Assembly: GCF_000092905.1 (NCBI RefSeq)
Contig: NC_014098.1
Coordinates: 2,604,001-2,668,000 of the forward strand
Direction of reading: 5' to 3'
DNA: 64,000 nucleotides
From: Kyrpidia tusciae DSM 2912
GTDB lineage: Bacteria; Bacillota; Bacilli; Kyrpidiales; Kyrpidiaceae
A model generated the notes under the pieces. The model was given only the letters and a program-made list of their open reading frames with translations. It made no database searches and was not told the DNA's origin. The translations under genes were made by a program, and so were the position numbers. This document shows, piece by piece, positions 1 through 8,380 of this stretch. Every line of letters starts with the position of its first letter. The stretch's first letter is position 1.

Positions 1-738
1 CTGGTGACGGTCCTGGCCATTCCCTTCATGTCCTGCTCAGCCCGGTTATCCGTCTACGCCCTGCTTGTCCCGGCCTTCTTTGCCCGGCACCAGGCGGAGA
101 TCGTATTTCTATTGTACTTGGTCGGCGTGGCAGCGGCCCTGGGGACGGCGTGGCTGTTGGGAAGACTGGTCGGAACCGGCGACTCGCTCTTTGTCATGGA
201 GCTGCCGCCCTACCATGCCCCCACCGTCCGAAACCTCACTTTGCATACGTGGGACAAGGTGAAAGGGTTCTTGCGCAAGGCGGGCACGATTATTTTTTCC
301 GTGTCGGTGTTGCTGTGGTTTCTCGGGAGATTCTCGTTTCAGGGACCCGTTCCCGTGGAACACAGCTTTCTCGCCGGGCTCGGGGGATGGATCGCCCCCT
401 TGTTCGCGCCGATGGATTTTGCCACCTGGCAGGCCGGCGTGGCCTTGATCACGGGATTTTTAGCGAAAGAATTGGTGGTGGCCACGATGGGAGTGGCCTA
501 CGGCGCGGGAGAGGCGGCGGGGGGACTCACGGCCCTGTTGCAAGGGGCGTTCACCCCGGCATCGGCGCTCGCGTTCTTATTTTTCATCCTGTTGTACACG
601 CCGTGTCTCTCCACCGTGGCGGTGATGCGCCGGGAAACAGGGTCCTGGAAATGGACAGTCGCCTCGGTGGTATACAGTGCAAGTTTGGCTTGGGTGGTTT
701 CCTGGGGGGTCTACCATATCGCCCGATGGTGGATGTGA
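1..738 (+). CDS. feoB: Ferrous iron transporter FeoB, C-terminal part
   Basis: Partial gene: the frame is open to the left edge, so about 245 C-terminal residues are present. FeoB is the membrane component of bacterial Fe(II) uptake. The visible part is the second half of the membrane domain: the hallmark PFMSCSARLSVY gate segment with its conserved Cys lies at the left end, followed by several hydrophobic helices and the FLAKELVVATMGV segment typical of FeoB. The N-terminal G domain lies outside the window. A small Cys-rich protein gene follows 71 bp downstream on the same strand, the usual partner in Firmicutes. The product is expected in the cytoplasmic membrane. Confidence 0.95.
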   Translation: MVTVLAIPFMSCSARLSVYALLVPAFFARHQAEIVFLLYLVGVAAALGTAWLLGRLVGTGDSLFVMELPPYHAPTVRNLTLHTWDKVKGFLRKAGTIIFSVSVLLWFLGRFSFQGPVPVEHSFLAGLGGWIAPLFAPMDFATWQAGVALITGFLAKELVVATMGVAYGAGEAAGGLTALLQGAFTPASALAFLFFILLYTPCLSTVAVMRRETGSWKWTVASVVYSASLAWVVSWGVYHIARWWM

Positions 739-809
739 GACACCAAAAGGCCGGCCGTACAGTCTCAAAGGCCGGTCCCATGGGTAGGTGTCAGAAAGGT
801 GGAGAGTCA

Positions 810-1022
810 ATGATCTATGTCGTGATCGCCGCCGTCCTTGGATATGCGGCCTGGCAGTTGGTCCGCCTCTTTCGCCGGACCCGCTCCGGTGGATGCGCCG
901 CAGGATGTGACCAATGCAACGCCTGCGCCCTTGGCCAAAATGCGGGCCAGTTTCAAAACAGCGCTCGGAAATCCTTTATTCAGCTCGATGAAATCCCCCT
1001 CGACCCGGGCAAACGGGAGTAA
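810..1022 (+). CDS. FeoB-associated Cys-rich membrane protein
   Basis: A 70-residue protein with an N-terminal membrane helix (about residues 2-17) and a Cys cluster GCAAGCDQCNAC. This matches the small FeoB-associated Cys-rich family found directly after feoB in many Firmicutes; its exact role in Fe(II) transport is not settled. The ATG at 810 has an AAGGTGG ribosome site 7-8 bases upstream. The frame is open further upstream through the end of feoB, but that extension is an overlap in a different frame and is not coding. Almost certainly cotranscribed with feoB. Confidence 0.85.
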   Translation: MIYVVIAAVLGYAAWQLVRLFRRTRSGGCAAGCDQCNACALGQNAGQFQNSARKSFIQLDEIPLDPGKRE

Positions 1023-1049
1023 CGGGCCCCGCCCAGGAAAGCAAAACCG

Positions 1050-1361
1050 TCACTTTTCTCCGACCCCGGGAGGTACGAGGACGAGAGCGAGTACTGCGTC
1101 TTCCAAGGACTCCACGCGGTGCGGTACTCCGGGTCCGACGGCGATCATTTCGGCCGGCCCCAGTGTCAGCGGCCCTCCTCCCGGTTCAAAAGCCTCAAAA
1201 ACCACTCGGCCCCGCAGAACAAAGGCGAGCAAGTGATCGTCCACCTGGTGTTTGTCTAAAACTCGTCCGGCGGGCAAGCTCAGTTGGATCACCCGGGCCG
1301 GTCCGCCTTGGGCGACTCGCCGGGTGAGCTTCTCGGCCATTTGAAAACGATGGTGTTCCAT
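1050..1361 (-). CDS. Small cupin-domain protein
   Basis: A 103-residue single-domain cupin. A beta-rich pattern with LPAGRVLDKHQVDDHLLAFVLRG-like spacing and a late GVPHRVESL segment carries the usual metal-binding His positions of the cupin fold. The start at 1361 was chosen because a GAGGGGAG site lies 7 bases upstream; an in-frame ATG nine codons earlier has no such site. It converges on the feoB pair, leaving only 27 bases between stop codons. The specific substrate or ligand is unknown; a metal- or iron-linked role is only suggested by location. Confidence 0.7.
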   Translation of the reverse strand: MEHHRFQMAEKLTRRVAQGGPARVIQLSLPAGRVLDKHQVDDHLLAFVLRGRVVFEAFEPGGGPLTLGPAEMIAVGPGVPHRVESLEDAVLALVLVPPGVGEK

Positions 1362-1460
1362 GCCACTCTCCCCTCGGTTTGACGTCACCGTCAGGATAAC
1401 GGACGCCCATTCAGATCGTGGTGACGCCGGTCACAGAAACTATCCGTTATAGCGGTTGGC

Positions 1461-4400
1461 CTACGAGTTTAATGCCCGCCAAAGAACACTGAAATACGGG
1501 AGGTGCTTCCATTTTTCTGGATCGCCGACGACATAAATCCGCTGTTTAGCCCGAGTTACGGCTACGTTGAGCAGGTTCGGTTCGCTCGCCGCCCACCGGA
1601 ACGCTCTAGGACGCCTTGGGTTCCCTCCCAACAGCAGAATGACCGTGTGCGCTTCTTTGCCTTGAAAGACGTGAACTGTCCCAACCCGTGTCCCTAGCCA
1701 TTTAAGGACCTCTTTCCGGTTGACATGAGGACCAGCCCAGAGCCCGTACTTTTTTTTCAGCAAGTCTTTCACCTCGTTCGAAACTTCGCGGAACGGAGAA
1801 AGCACAAAGGCATCGGGCGGAAATCCGAATTCCTCGACAAGCTGCCTCAAGATCTCGATAACGCGATCCCCTTGGGCCGGAATCCAGTGCCCGTCGGCAC
1901 CATCCGACGAAACGACACTCCAGCAACTCGGTTTGTGCAATATTTTTTCCTTTGGAACCGGCGTCGCCTGGATCATCTGACCAGCATAGGCAATCTGGTT
2001 GGAGACTGTAAACATGGGGTCGAGACACCGTCTATGGACCCACAGAGGACTTCCAATCCACCTGTCGTGTACCCGTGTCCCCCAAGCATTGGCAGAGTCG
2101 GCCAACACTTGGGCCGATGTTTTCGTGACATCCCATTCACTGCCTGCACCAAATGCCTCCCTCAGTGCGCTGCTCGCCTGAGCTGGCAGAGTAACTACTG
2201 GTTTGAGTTGCATCGGATCCCCTACAAATACCACCCTTTTCGACCTCCAAACGAGGCCGACCGGATCTTGCGGCCTAGCTTGCCCCGCTTCGTCAATTAA
2301 GGTCCACCCCAACGCTTCAGAACCGAGATCTTTGAAAAGTCTTCCTACCGATGCGAAAGTGGTCGAGACCACCGGAACCACAAGAAAAAGCGTACGCCAC
2401 AGATGAGGAATTATTTCGTTTGGAATTCTGATATCCTTTCCCGACAGGAGATCGACAAAACGAGAAAGATTGGCTTGTACAGGCTGTGCGGAAGCCTTGA
2501 TGAACGCCTCGTGCACCTTAAGCGCGGCCAAAAAAAGCTCCGACCGCCGGCGGTTCAACGTGTCACTCAACCATGGCGAGGAAAGCTGTCGGTCGCGGTC
2601 CCGGGATGCATCCCACAGGTCAATACTTGGAAACCGATCGCCCAGCTCCTGGGTCGCCGCTTCAAGCTCCGCATCCAGTAAAGCTTTCTCTTCTATCGTC
2701 CTATGTAATACCATCTCTTCCTCTTTGACTTGTCTCTTTCTTTCATTCACAACCTTCTCTAAAACGGTCAAAGCTTCCTGTGCAGATAACCATTCACGTT
2801 TAGCCTTATCAAATGTCTGCCTTGTCTGTTTATATTCCGCCCCTTTCTTCCTCCATTCACTCGGGCGGAAGACCACCTGTATCCATGCCCGCCAATCCTT
2901 TACCAATCTCAAGCATGCCCTTGCTTCTTCAAAACGGCTAGCCGCCACCTCGACGGCACCTCGTGCTTCTTCCAACTGTCCCTGAGCCTGAGTTGCCCGC
3001 TCTTTGGCTATCTGCAGTTCGGCAACACGGTTTTGCATCGTCTTCAAGATTGTCTGATGGGCCTCGGACGCATCCGCCCACGAGGCGTATTGGGCTTGCA
3101 GCTCCTGAACATTTTTCATACATTCAGCAAATTGCTCTCGAGCATCTATCCACTCCTTAGCCGCCTCTTGAGGTGCAGGGGCACTGCACAGGATTGACTT
3201 CATTGACGTGGCCTGACCCTTTTCCTTTTCAGACGATGACGAGCCAAACCAGAAGCTCCCAATAAAGTTACTCCTATTTTTACTATTGCCAAGTACGGCC
3301 GCCACCAACCCCCAAGCAGGTTTCCCCATAACACTTGTGGCTAAGTCCTTAAAATAGTCTGCCCGTTGGTGCCACTCCTCACCAATGGCATTCATGGCTC
3401 CGATCTCTTGGGTGATGTTCTCTGCAGCGTTGTTCGTGGCTGCAGCAACCACAATTTCCCACCCCGAGAGATCCTCCGCCACTTTCCACATCGGCCGTTC
3501 GCTTCTGCTGCGGCCCTTTTCCTTCTCGGTCTCGTACCTCGAGAACGCATCTTTTGGTCTCTCATACCGCACCATGGCAGCAGCCCGTTCCACCACCAAA
3601 GCTGCAATGATGTCCCGAAGGAGGGTCGTCTTGCCTGTACCAGGAGGACCGTTAACAGAAAACACCGCCGGCTTGGTAGACATCAGGAGATTGACGGCAA
3701 GCTGTTGACCAAAGACAAGTGGTTTTTCCGATCCGGTGGGCCAACGCCCCAGTGGAATCCGGGAAGGGTGCATCAGCGAGCGCTGTTCTTCACGGTTCTC
3801 CATCAAGTCGACGCGATTCGTTATGATCGCATCCCCTAGATACAAGCGCACCCCTTGTCCCGCGGTTCCTTGATCAATCGCCTGAGCCACTCTGCCGAGA
3901 TCTTTCACCACAAACGAGTTCAAAAGATCATGCTCAACTTCTGCGTCGTGCCGCCACGCTCGGGATAAAACCTCGACGTCTATTCCGGCAATATGAGAAT
4001 ACCCTTGCGTCTGCCAGCCCGCGCGATCCAGAATCTCGCGGTGAACATCGACGAGATCCAGGGCCGTAAGAGGTTTCTCAGCATGGCGATTGACCCATAC
4101 GGCAAACCACTCACGCATGTCCCTATCCCACTTCTCAAAATGATCAGCCCAATTGGAAAGTCCTCTCGGCCCCTTTGACAGGCAACCCATGGCCCAAGGC
4201 ATGCTGGACACGGCAAAGCTATCCGCTATTGCGCGTCCACATCGATCGACCCAGAATACCGCTAAACATGTTTGGTCTTGAGATAACTCTCTCCCCCCTT
4301 CTTCCCCTGCCACCCGAAGACGTTGTTCCATTTCTTGGATGACATCGACGACGTTGTAGATGCCGACCCATATGTGGAACCTGACTTCGTATCGGTCAGC

Positions 4401-4586
4401 GATGTCAGCATCTGCCATGGAGCTATTTTTTCCCCGCTGCCACTTTTGAAACGCGTCTGCCGCCAAAGCCGCCCACTCGATCGTGTCGTGTTCATTATCA
4501 ATTATTTGGATGCTATTATTTTTTACTTTTTGCGGTTCCAGGTACTCGACTGCTCTCCAGTAACGCAAGATTTCCCTCCAAGACAC
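1461..4586 (-). CDS. Large SF1 (Upf1/Dna2-like) AAA helicase with coiled-coil insert
   Basis: A 1041-residue protein. Visible motifs in order: Walker A GPPGTGKTT (residues 313-321), a long charged helical, coiled-coil-like insert (about 480-670), Walker B IDEAGQARPQD (764-774), motif III GDPMQLKP (789-796), motif IV WVHRRC (849-854), motif V GTVHVFQGKEA (969-979) and motif VI NVAVTRAKQR (1007-1016). This is the SF1 helicase core of the Upf1/Dna2 group, split by the insert between motifs I and II. The N-terminal 300 residues match nothing I recognise. It starts with GTG behind GGGAGGAAGG. The DNA is visibly AT-richer than its neighbours, which suggests transfer. Proteins of this type are often found in defence islands, but no partner gene is adjacent, so a defence role is inference. 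Confidence 0.8.
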   Translation of the reverse strand: MSWREILRYWRAVEYLEPQKVKNNSIQIIDNEHDTIEWAALAADAFQKWQRGKNSSMADADIADRYEVRFHIWVGIYNVVDVIQEMEQRLRVAGEEGGRELSQDQTCLAVFWVDRCGRAIADSFAVSSMPWAMGCLSKGPRGLSNWADHFEKWDRDMREWFAVWVNRHAEKPLTALDLVDVHREILDRAGWQTQGYSHIAGIDVEVLSRAWRHDAEVEHDLLNSFVVKDLGRVAQAIDQGTAGQGVRLYLGDAIITNRVDLMENREEQRSLMHPSRIPLGRWPTGSEKPLVFGQQLAVNLLMSTKPAVFSVNGPPGTGKTTLLRDIIAALVVERAAAMVRYERPKDAFSRYETEKEKGRSRSERPMWKVAEDLSGWEIVVAAATNNAAENITQEIGAMNAIGEEWHQRADYFKDLATSVMGKPAWGLVAAVLGNSKNRSNFIGSFWFGSSSSEKEKGQATSMKSILCSAPAPQEAAKEWIDAREQFAECMKNVQELQAQYASWADASEAHQTILKTMQNRVAELQIAKERATQAQGQLEEARGAVEVAASRFEEARACLRLVKDWRAWIQVVFRPSEWRKKGAEYKQTRQTFDKAKREWLSAQEALTVLEKVVNERKRQVKEEEMVLHRTIEEKALLDAELEAATQELGDRFPSIDLWDASRDRDRQLSSPWLSDTLNRRRSELFLAALKVHEAFIKASAQPVQANLSRFVDLLSGKDIRIPNEIIPHLWRTLFLVVPVVSTTFASVGRLFKDLGSEALGWTLIDEAGQARPQDPVGLVWRSKRVVFVGDPMQLKPVVTLPAQASSALREAFGAGSEWDVTKTSAQVLADSANAWGTRVHDRWIGSPLWVHRRCLDPMFTVSNQIAYAGQMIQATPVPKEKILHKPSCWSVVSSDGADGHWIPAQGDRVIEILRQLVEEFGFPPDAFVLSPFREVSNEVKDLLKKKYGLWAGPHVNRKEVLKWLGTRVGTVHVFQGKEAHTVILLLGGNPRRPRAFRWAASEPNLLNVAVTRAKQRIYVVGDPEKWKHLPYFSVLWRALNS

Positions 4587-4645
4587 TGGAACTTCCTTCC
4601 TCCCGTTGCGATTTCCCTACCCTTTCCGATTAGGCGGATGACCCC

Positions 4646-6124
4646 TCACCGATCCTGTTGGGGATTCTGTATGATCTGTCGGGCCTGCTGGTCAATGAGG
4701 GCAATCTGCTGGGCAATGGCTTCATCGTAACCCGGGCAATGGCCGTACAAATCCGTATACCGGGCCTTAGCCTCGGCGATGCGCCCGGTCAGCCCGCATA
4801 GGTTCGCCTGGAGGAGATCGGCCTTCCAGGCGTGAATATCCGCATCTACGTTGACCAACCCGGCGTAGTCGTCCCCTTGAGCCCGAAGGCGGCGCAGATC
4901 CTCTTCGGCAGCTTGGAGAAGCCGCTTGGCCTTTTCCACCCGAATATGGGCCAAATAGTAGTGCGAATCCGGAAACTGGGGGTCTGTTTCCTGCATCCGC
5001 TCGGCCACCCGCTCCGCTTCGTCGTAGGCGGACTCAAACAGATACGCCTGAACCAACAGCCTCTGGATCTCCAGAAGCGCCCCGAATCCCGGCGTGGTCT
5101 TGGCCCGTTCCTCCGCAGCCAGGAGAAGGCTCGTCCCCTTTTTGACGTCGCCGGCGGAAAGGACTTCCCGCCCCAGGTACATCAACCAGGTCGGGTCTGC
5201 GGGTTCTTCTTGCACCATTTGGTTCAAGAGGCGAATATTCCTCTGCAGTTTGGCGCGAATATCTGTGTGTGCCGGATCGTAGCCGTCGTGCAGGATTCGA
5301 ATCATCACCAGGTAGTCCCGGGTTCTCAAGTCTGTGTAGCGGTTGCCTTTCACAGGGGCGATCTGTTCGTGGATCCGTCCGTGAAAGCGAAGATCCCCTC
5401 GCCGGGGGAACAGGCGGGGAACGTTCATGGCAATGGAAGTCGTGGAGCCCAGGCGGTTGACAATCATCGGATGAAGAACCGGGGTTGGGGTAACGGCATC
5501 CAGCATAGCAGCGGCTTCCCGGATCAATGGTTTATCATCGGGGTGCACCCATTCGTCGGCATCGATCCAAAGCACCCAATCGGCAGCGATGTGGTCCAGG
5601 CCAAAATTCCGCGCTGCGGCAAAATCATCCTTCCACGCATAGAACAGGACCCGCACACCCGGAAACGTCTCGGCCAAGGCGGCCGTGTCATCGGTGGAAC
5701 CCGTGTCCACCACCAGGATTTCGTCCACCGCTCCCTTCAAACTTTCCAGACAGCGGCCAATGCACCGGGACTCATTCTTCGCCACAATGACCGCCGCTAC
5801 CGTCGGAACCCGCGGCCACGCCAACAGTTGCTCCACGAGAGGGTGGCTGCGACCGTTATTCAAGATCGGGTCTCCTTCTTCCGCCGGACCATTCCAGCGG
5901 GCCAGTTGTTTCTGCGGCTGAAACAAGTAAGCCCTGCGAAACGCCTTCCGTGCGGAGGTGCCGTATCCTTGGCGCAACAGGGCTTCCCCCAGGATCTCCC
6001 ATGCCTTCGTATCCGCCGGGTCAGCCCGGAGTGCCTTGAATCCGAGTCGCTCGACTTTGATCCAGTCTTTCTCCTCCAGCGCCCGGCGCATTTCCTCATG
6101 AGGCGGAACCGTCGGCCCCCGCAT
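4646..6124 (-). CDS. GT2 glycosyltransferase with TPR repeats
   Basis: A 492-residue protein with three parts. A short TPR-like N-terminus (about 10-75) is followed by a family 2 glycosyltransferase domain (about 105-330) with the nucleotide-binding VVDTGSTDDT stretch (138-147) and a DxD-type WIDADEW motif (186-192) that binds metal and sugar nucleotide. The C-terminus (about 330-480) is helical with TPR-like repeats. Related Firmicute proteins glycosylate peptides, proteins or cell-surface glycans; no substrate can be named here. Start ATG at 6124 with GGAGGG 6 bases upstream. The gene is 59 bp upstream of the helicase start on the same strand, so the two may share a transcript. Confidence 0.88.
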   Translation of the reverse strand: MRGPTVPPHEEMRRALEEKDWIKVERLGFKALRADPADTKAWEILGEALLRQGYGTSARKAFRRAYLFQPQKQLARWNGPAEEGDPILNNGRSHPLVEQLLAWPRVPTVAAVIVAKNESRCIGRCLESLKGAVDEILVVDTGSTDDTAALAETFPGVRVLFYAWKDDFAAARNFGLDHIAADWVLWIDADEWVHPDDKPLIREAAAMLDAVTPTPVLHPMIVNRLGSTTSIAMNVPRLFPRRGDLRFHGRIHEQIAPVKGNRYTDLRTRDYLVMIRILHDGYDPAHTDIRAKLQRNIRLLNQMVQEEPADPTWLMYLGREVLSAGDVKKGTSLLLAAEERAKTTPGFGALLEIQRLLVQAYLFESAYDEAERVAERMQETDPQFPDSHYYLAHIRVEKAKRLLQAAEEDLRRLRAQGDDYAGLVNVDADIHAWKADLLQANLCGLTGRIAEAKARYTDLYGHCPGYDEAIAQQIALIDQQARQIIQNPQQDR

Positions 6125-6192
6125 GCGCGTCCCTCCATCTCGGGTTTCACCGGCTTTAGGCGAAGATCCCGGTCAATTTCACCTTCTTTCTT

Positions 6193-6221
6193 ATAAAACG
6201 CCACTTGACCGCGGTCGTCAA
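6193..6221 (-). promoter_or_regulatory. Probable promoter of the GT2 gene with overlapping palindrome
   Basis: Reading leftward, TTGACG (6216-6221) and TTTTAT (6193-6198) are separated by 17 bases, about 70 bp before the glycosyltransferase start. The -35 box sits in an inverted repeat, ACTTGAC (6203-6209) and GTCAAGT (6217-6223), a possible operator. Confidence 0.45.
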
Positions 6222-6384
6222 GTCGGCCCCTCGTTCACCTGCGGCGCGCTTACCCACGCCAGGTGGCCCGGCGGATTTTCAGTCCGGCCGTTTTTCCTCC
6301 GCCCCTGCTTATATACAAGTGCCCCGAACTTGGCAAGGCAAACCGGTGTTGGACCGAATCGATGAACCGATCGTCATTCGAGAG

Positions 6385-6834
6385 GGTGGAGCGGAGTTTC
6401 GGTGGACATTCCGGGGTTGGAGCGAACCCGGGACCGACGAGATATATATAGACCCGATGCGCATGGAGCAAGCTCTGGCCAACCTGTTGTTGAACGCCAA
6501 AAAATACACCCCCCGTGACGGCCGCATCGAGGTTATCGTGAGGAAAGCCCTGGATGGCACCACCGGAGATCCCGCTCTGCTGGTGGAAGTTCAAGACAGC
6601 GGGCCGGGCATCGCCGAGGGGGATTTGCCCTTTGTTTTCGAGCGATTCTACCGGAGTGGGGAAGCGCGCAAAACCTCCCCCGCGGGGATGGGGCTCGGGC
6701 TGGCCATCTGCAAAGAGATCGTGGAGCAACACGGGGGGCGGGTTCAGGTGTCGAGCCGGCTCGGGCTGGGAAGTACCTTCACGATCGCCTTGCCGCTCCG
6801 CGCCGGCCTCACAAAGGCGGGGATGACTAGGTGA
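6385..6834 (+). pseudogene. Sensor histidine kinase fragment (ATPase domain only)
   Basis: The open frame (from a TTG at 6205) encodes a recognisable HATPase_c domain: N box NLLLNAKKYTP, G1 box DSGPGIA, F box FERFYR and G2 box GMGLGLAI. There is no sensor region, HAMP domain or HisKA phospho-acceptor His. Similarity to kinases begins only around 6385; the preceding residues are Pro/Ala-rich and look like translated non-coding DNA. No response regulator gene is nearby. It is best read as the 3' end of a deleted kinase gene. The alternative, a stand-alone ATPase like an anti-sigma factor, is less likely because the motifs are kinase-type. Confidence 0.65.
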
Positions 6835-6858
6835 CCAAAACCCTGCCACGAAATTGAA

Positions 6859-6880
6859 ACAAAAATAGCCCGTTTGAGCC
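6859..6880. repeat. 22-bp motif, copy 1 (before SCO gene)
   Basis: Motif beginning ACAAAAATAGCCCGTTT, identical to 15005-15026 except for one base. It contains an imperfect palindrome centred on CCCGTTTGAG. It ends 80 bp before the SCO start codon. Read on the minus strand it is a short hairpin followed by TATTTTTG, so a terminator-like or insertion-sequence-end origin is also possible. Confidence 0.6.
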
Positions 6881-6959
6881 ACGCCGGCCAAGGTGAGACT
6901 TGATATCATCGGAGTTGTAACATGTAGACGGATATTGAATTTGATGACGGAAAGGGTCG

Positions 6960-7652
6960 GTGACCGTGAAAGGATCGATTTCAAAACGTCCGAAGGTTCG
7001 TCGTGCGGCCCTGTGGTGGGCCGCCGGTTCCGTGGCCGTCACCGTCCTCGCGGGGTGTGGCGCCACCGCAAGCCCCGACAGCGGCACGGCCGCCCAGGGG
7101 CAGGGTGGAGTCATTCAAAACACTTCCCAGGCCCAGGACCTGCGTCAAGCCAACTGGCACATTCAACCATACCAAGCGACCGATCAGGACGGAAAACCGT
7201 TTAACACCGATCAGATGAAAGGAAAAATATGGCTGGCGGACGTCATTTACACCAACTGTCCCACCATGTGTCCGGTGATGACGCCGAACATGGCCCAGGT
7301 GCAGAAAAAGTTAAAAGAGGCCGGGACCTCGGCGGAAATTGTATCCTTTAGCTGCGACCCCGACACGGACAAACCCGAGGTCTTGAAGAAATACGCCGAA
7401 CGCTACAACGCCGATTTAAAGACGTGGCATTTTGTCACCAGCCCGGGGTTTGATATCACCAAGGATTTCGTGTTCAAAAGCTTTCATTCAGCTTTGACGA
7501 AAAATCCCCCGGAGGTATCCGGAGGCATCACCATGTACAACCATACGACCCAATTTTTCCTAATTAATCGCAACGGCCAAATCGTCAAGATGTACGACGG
7601 CTTGAAACCACCTATCGACCAGATCGTCCAGGATGTCAAAGCCCTTGAATGA
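6960..7652 (+). CDS. SCO1/SenC family copper-binding lipoprotein
   Basis: A 230-residue lipoprotein: hydrophobic signal sequence ending in the lipobox LAGC (Cys33), then a thioredoxin fold with TNCPTMC (Cys100 and Cys104) and a distal YNHTTQ His (195). These two Cys and the His are the copper ligands of SCO proteins, which deliver copper to, or reduce, the CuA site of cytochrome c oxidase. It should act on the outer face of the membrane. GTG start at 6960 with a GGAAAGG site 6 bases before; a second GTG two codons on is possible. No oxidase genes are adjacent; it stands alone between the kinase fragment and an HD hydrolase. Confidence 0.92.
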   Translation: MTVKGSISKRPKVRRAALWWAAGSVAVTVLAGCGATASPDSGTAAQGQGGVIQNTSQAQDLRQANWHIQPYQATDQDGKPFNTDQMKGKIWLADVIYTNCPTMCPVMTPNMAQVQKKLKEAGTSAEIVSFSCDPDTDKPEVLKKYAERYNADLKTWHFVTSPGFDITKDFVFKSFHSALTKNPPEVSGGITMYNHTTQFFLINRNGQIVKMYDGLKPPIDQIVQDVKALE

Positions 7653-7748
7653 CATGGGCGCTCTTCGCCCGCGATCCATTCCCAGTATATACCGCACATC
7701 AAGGCTGCGGAGTTCCTCGTAATGCGAAGTCGTTCGCCTCCCGAAGCG

Positions 7749-7780
7749 AGCGGCGGGGATTCACCCGCCGCTTCCCTTTC
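7749..7780 (+). terminator. Hairpin between convergent genes, possible terminator
   Basis: Perfect 9-bp stem AGCGGCGGG (7749-7757) and CCCGCCGCT (7764-7772) with a 6-base loop, followed on the plus strand by a pyrimidine-rich TCCCTTTC stretch. It lies between the end of the SCO gene and the end of the convergent HD gene. The T-tract is weak. Confidence 0.5.
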
Positions 7781-8366
7781 AACTTTCCGTCCCGGAAGCC
7801 TGAGCGCCCTCCAGCCCCAGTTCCCGGGCTGCACCCTTTAGAGCCTCGATGACAAACCCGATATGCTCATCGAGATCCACCCCGAGCTCCTCAGCACCCC
7901 GGCGCACATCTTCTCGGTTGACCCCCCGGGCAAAGGCTTTGTCCTTCAGTTTTTTCTTGACGGCCGGAACGTCCACATCGTCAATACTTTTCGTCGGCCG
8001 GACCAAAGCCACGGCGGTGATAAACCCGGACAGCTCATCACAGGCGTAAAGACACTTGTCCATCAAGTGTTCCCGGGGCACGCCGAGATAATCGGCGTGG
8101 CTGAGAATTGCATGGATGACATCCTCCGGGTAGCCTCTCTGCCGAAGGATCTCGGCGCCTCGGGTGGGATGGTCCTCGGGAGATGGCCAGCGGTCGTAAT
8201 CAAAGTCGTGCAATAGCCCCACAATCCCCCATTTTTCCTCATCGTCCCCATACTTGCGGGCATAGGCCCTCATGGCCGCCTCTACGGCCAGGGCGTGTTT
8301 GATGAGATTCGGGTTTTTCGTGTACTCGTTTAACAGTTCCCATGCCGCCTCGCGATCGAGTGACAT
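7779..8366 (-). CDS. HD/HDIG domain hydrolase
   Basis: A 195-residue protein. His24 and the HD pair in LLHDFDYD (residues 53-54), with further His in EDHPTRG and ILSHADYLG, form the metal-binding pattern of HD-type phosphohydrolases. The length and the DELSGFITAVALVRP segment are typical of a widespread single-domain HDIG family. The substrate is unknown; nucleotides are common for the fold. ATG start at 8366 behind GAGGAGGC. It lies head to tail, 14 bp downstream, with the UPF0637 gene, so the two may be cotranscribed. Confidence 0.8.
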   Translation of the reverse strand: MSLDREAAWELLNEYTKNPNLIKHALAVEAAMRAYARKYGDDEEKWGIVGLLHDFDYDRWPSPEDHPTRGAEILRQRGYPEDVIHAILSHADYLGVPREHLMDKCLYACDELSGFITAVALVRPTKSIDDVDVPAVKKKLKDKAFARGVNREDVRRGAEELGVDLDEHIGFVIEALKGAARELGLEGAQASGTES

Positions 8367-8380
8367 CGGATATGCCTCCT

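Noticed and set aside
1461-4586. Cas3 or RecB-type identity for the large helicase
   Set aside because: No HD nuclease, no DEVH-type SF2 motifs and no RecB nuclease motif; the motifs are those of the Upf1/Dna2 SF1 group.
4832-6196. 454-codon plus frame opposite the GT2 gene
   Set aside because: Shadow of the TPR glycosyltransferase; composition and motifs do not support coding.
6859-6880. Reading the 22-bp motif as a plain terminator
   Set aside because: On the minus strand a short stem plus TATTTTTG exists, but no minus gene ends just upstream of either copy, and the stem is only four base pairs.
6250-6984. 244-codon minus frame opposite the kinase fragment
   Set aside because: No recognisable domain, no ribosome site, and the plus strand shows all ATPase boxes.
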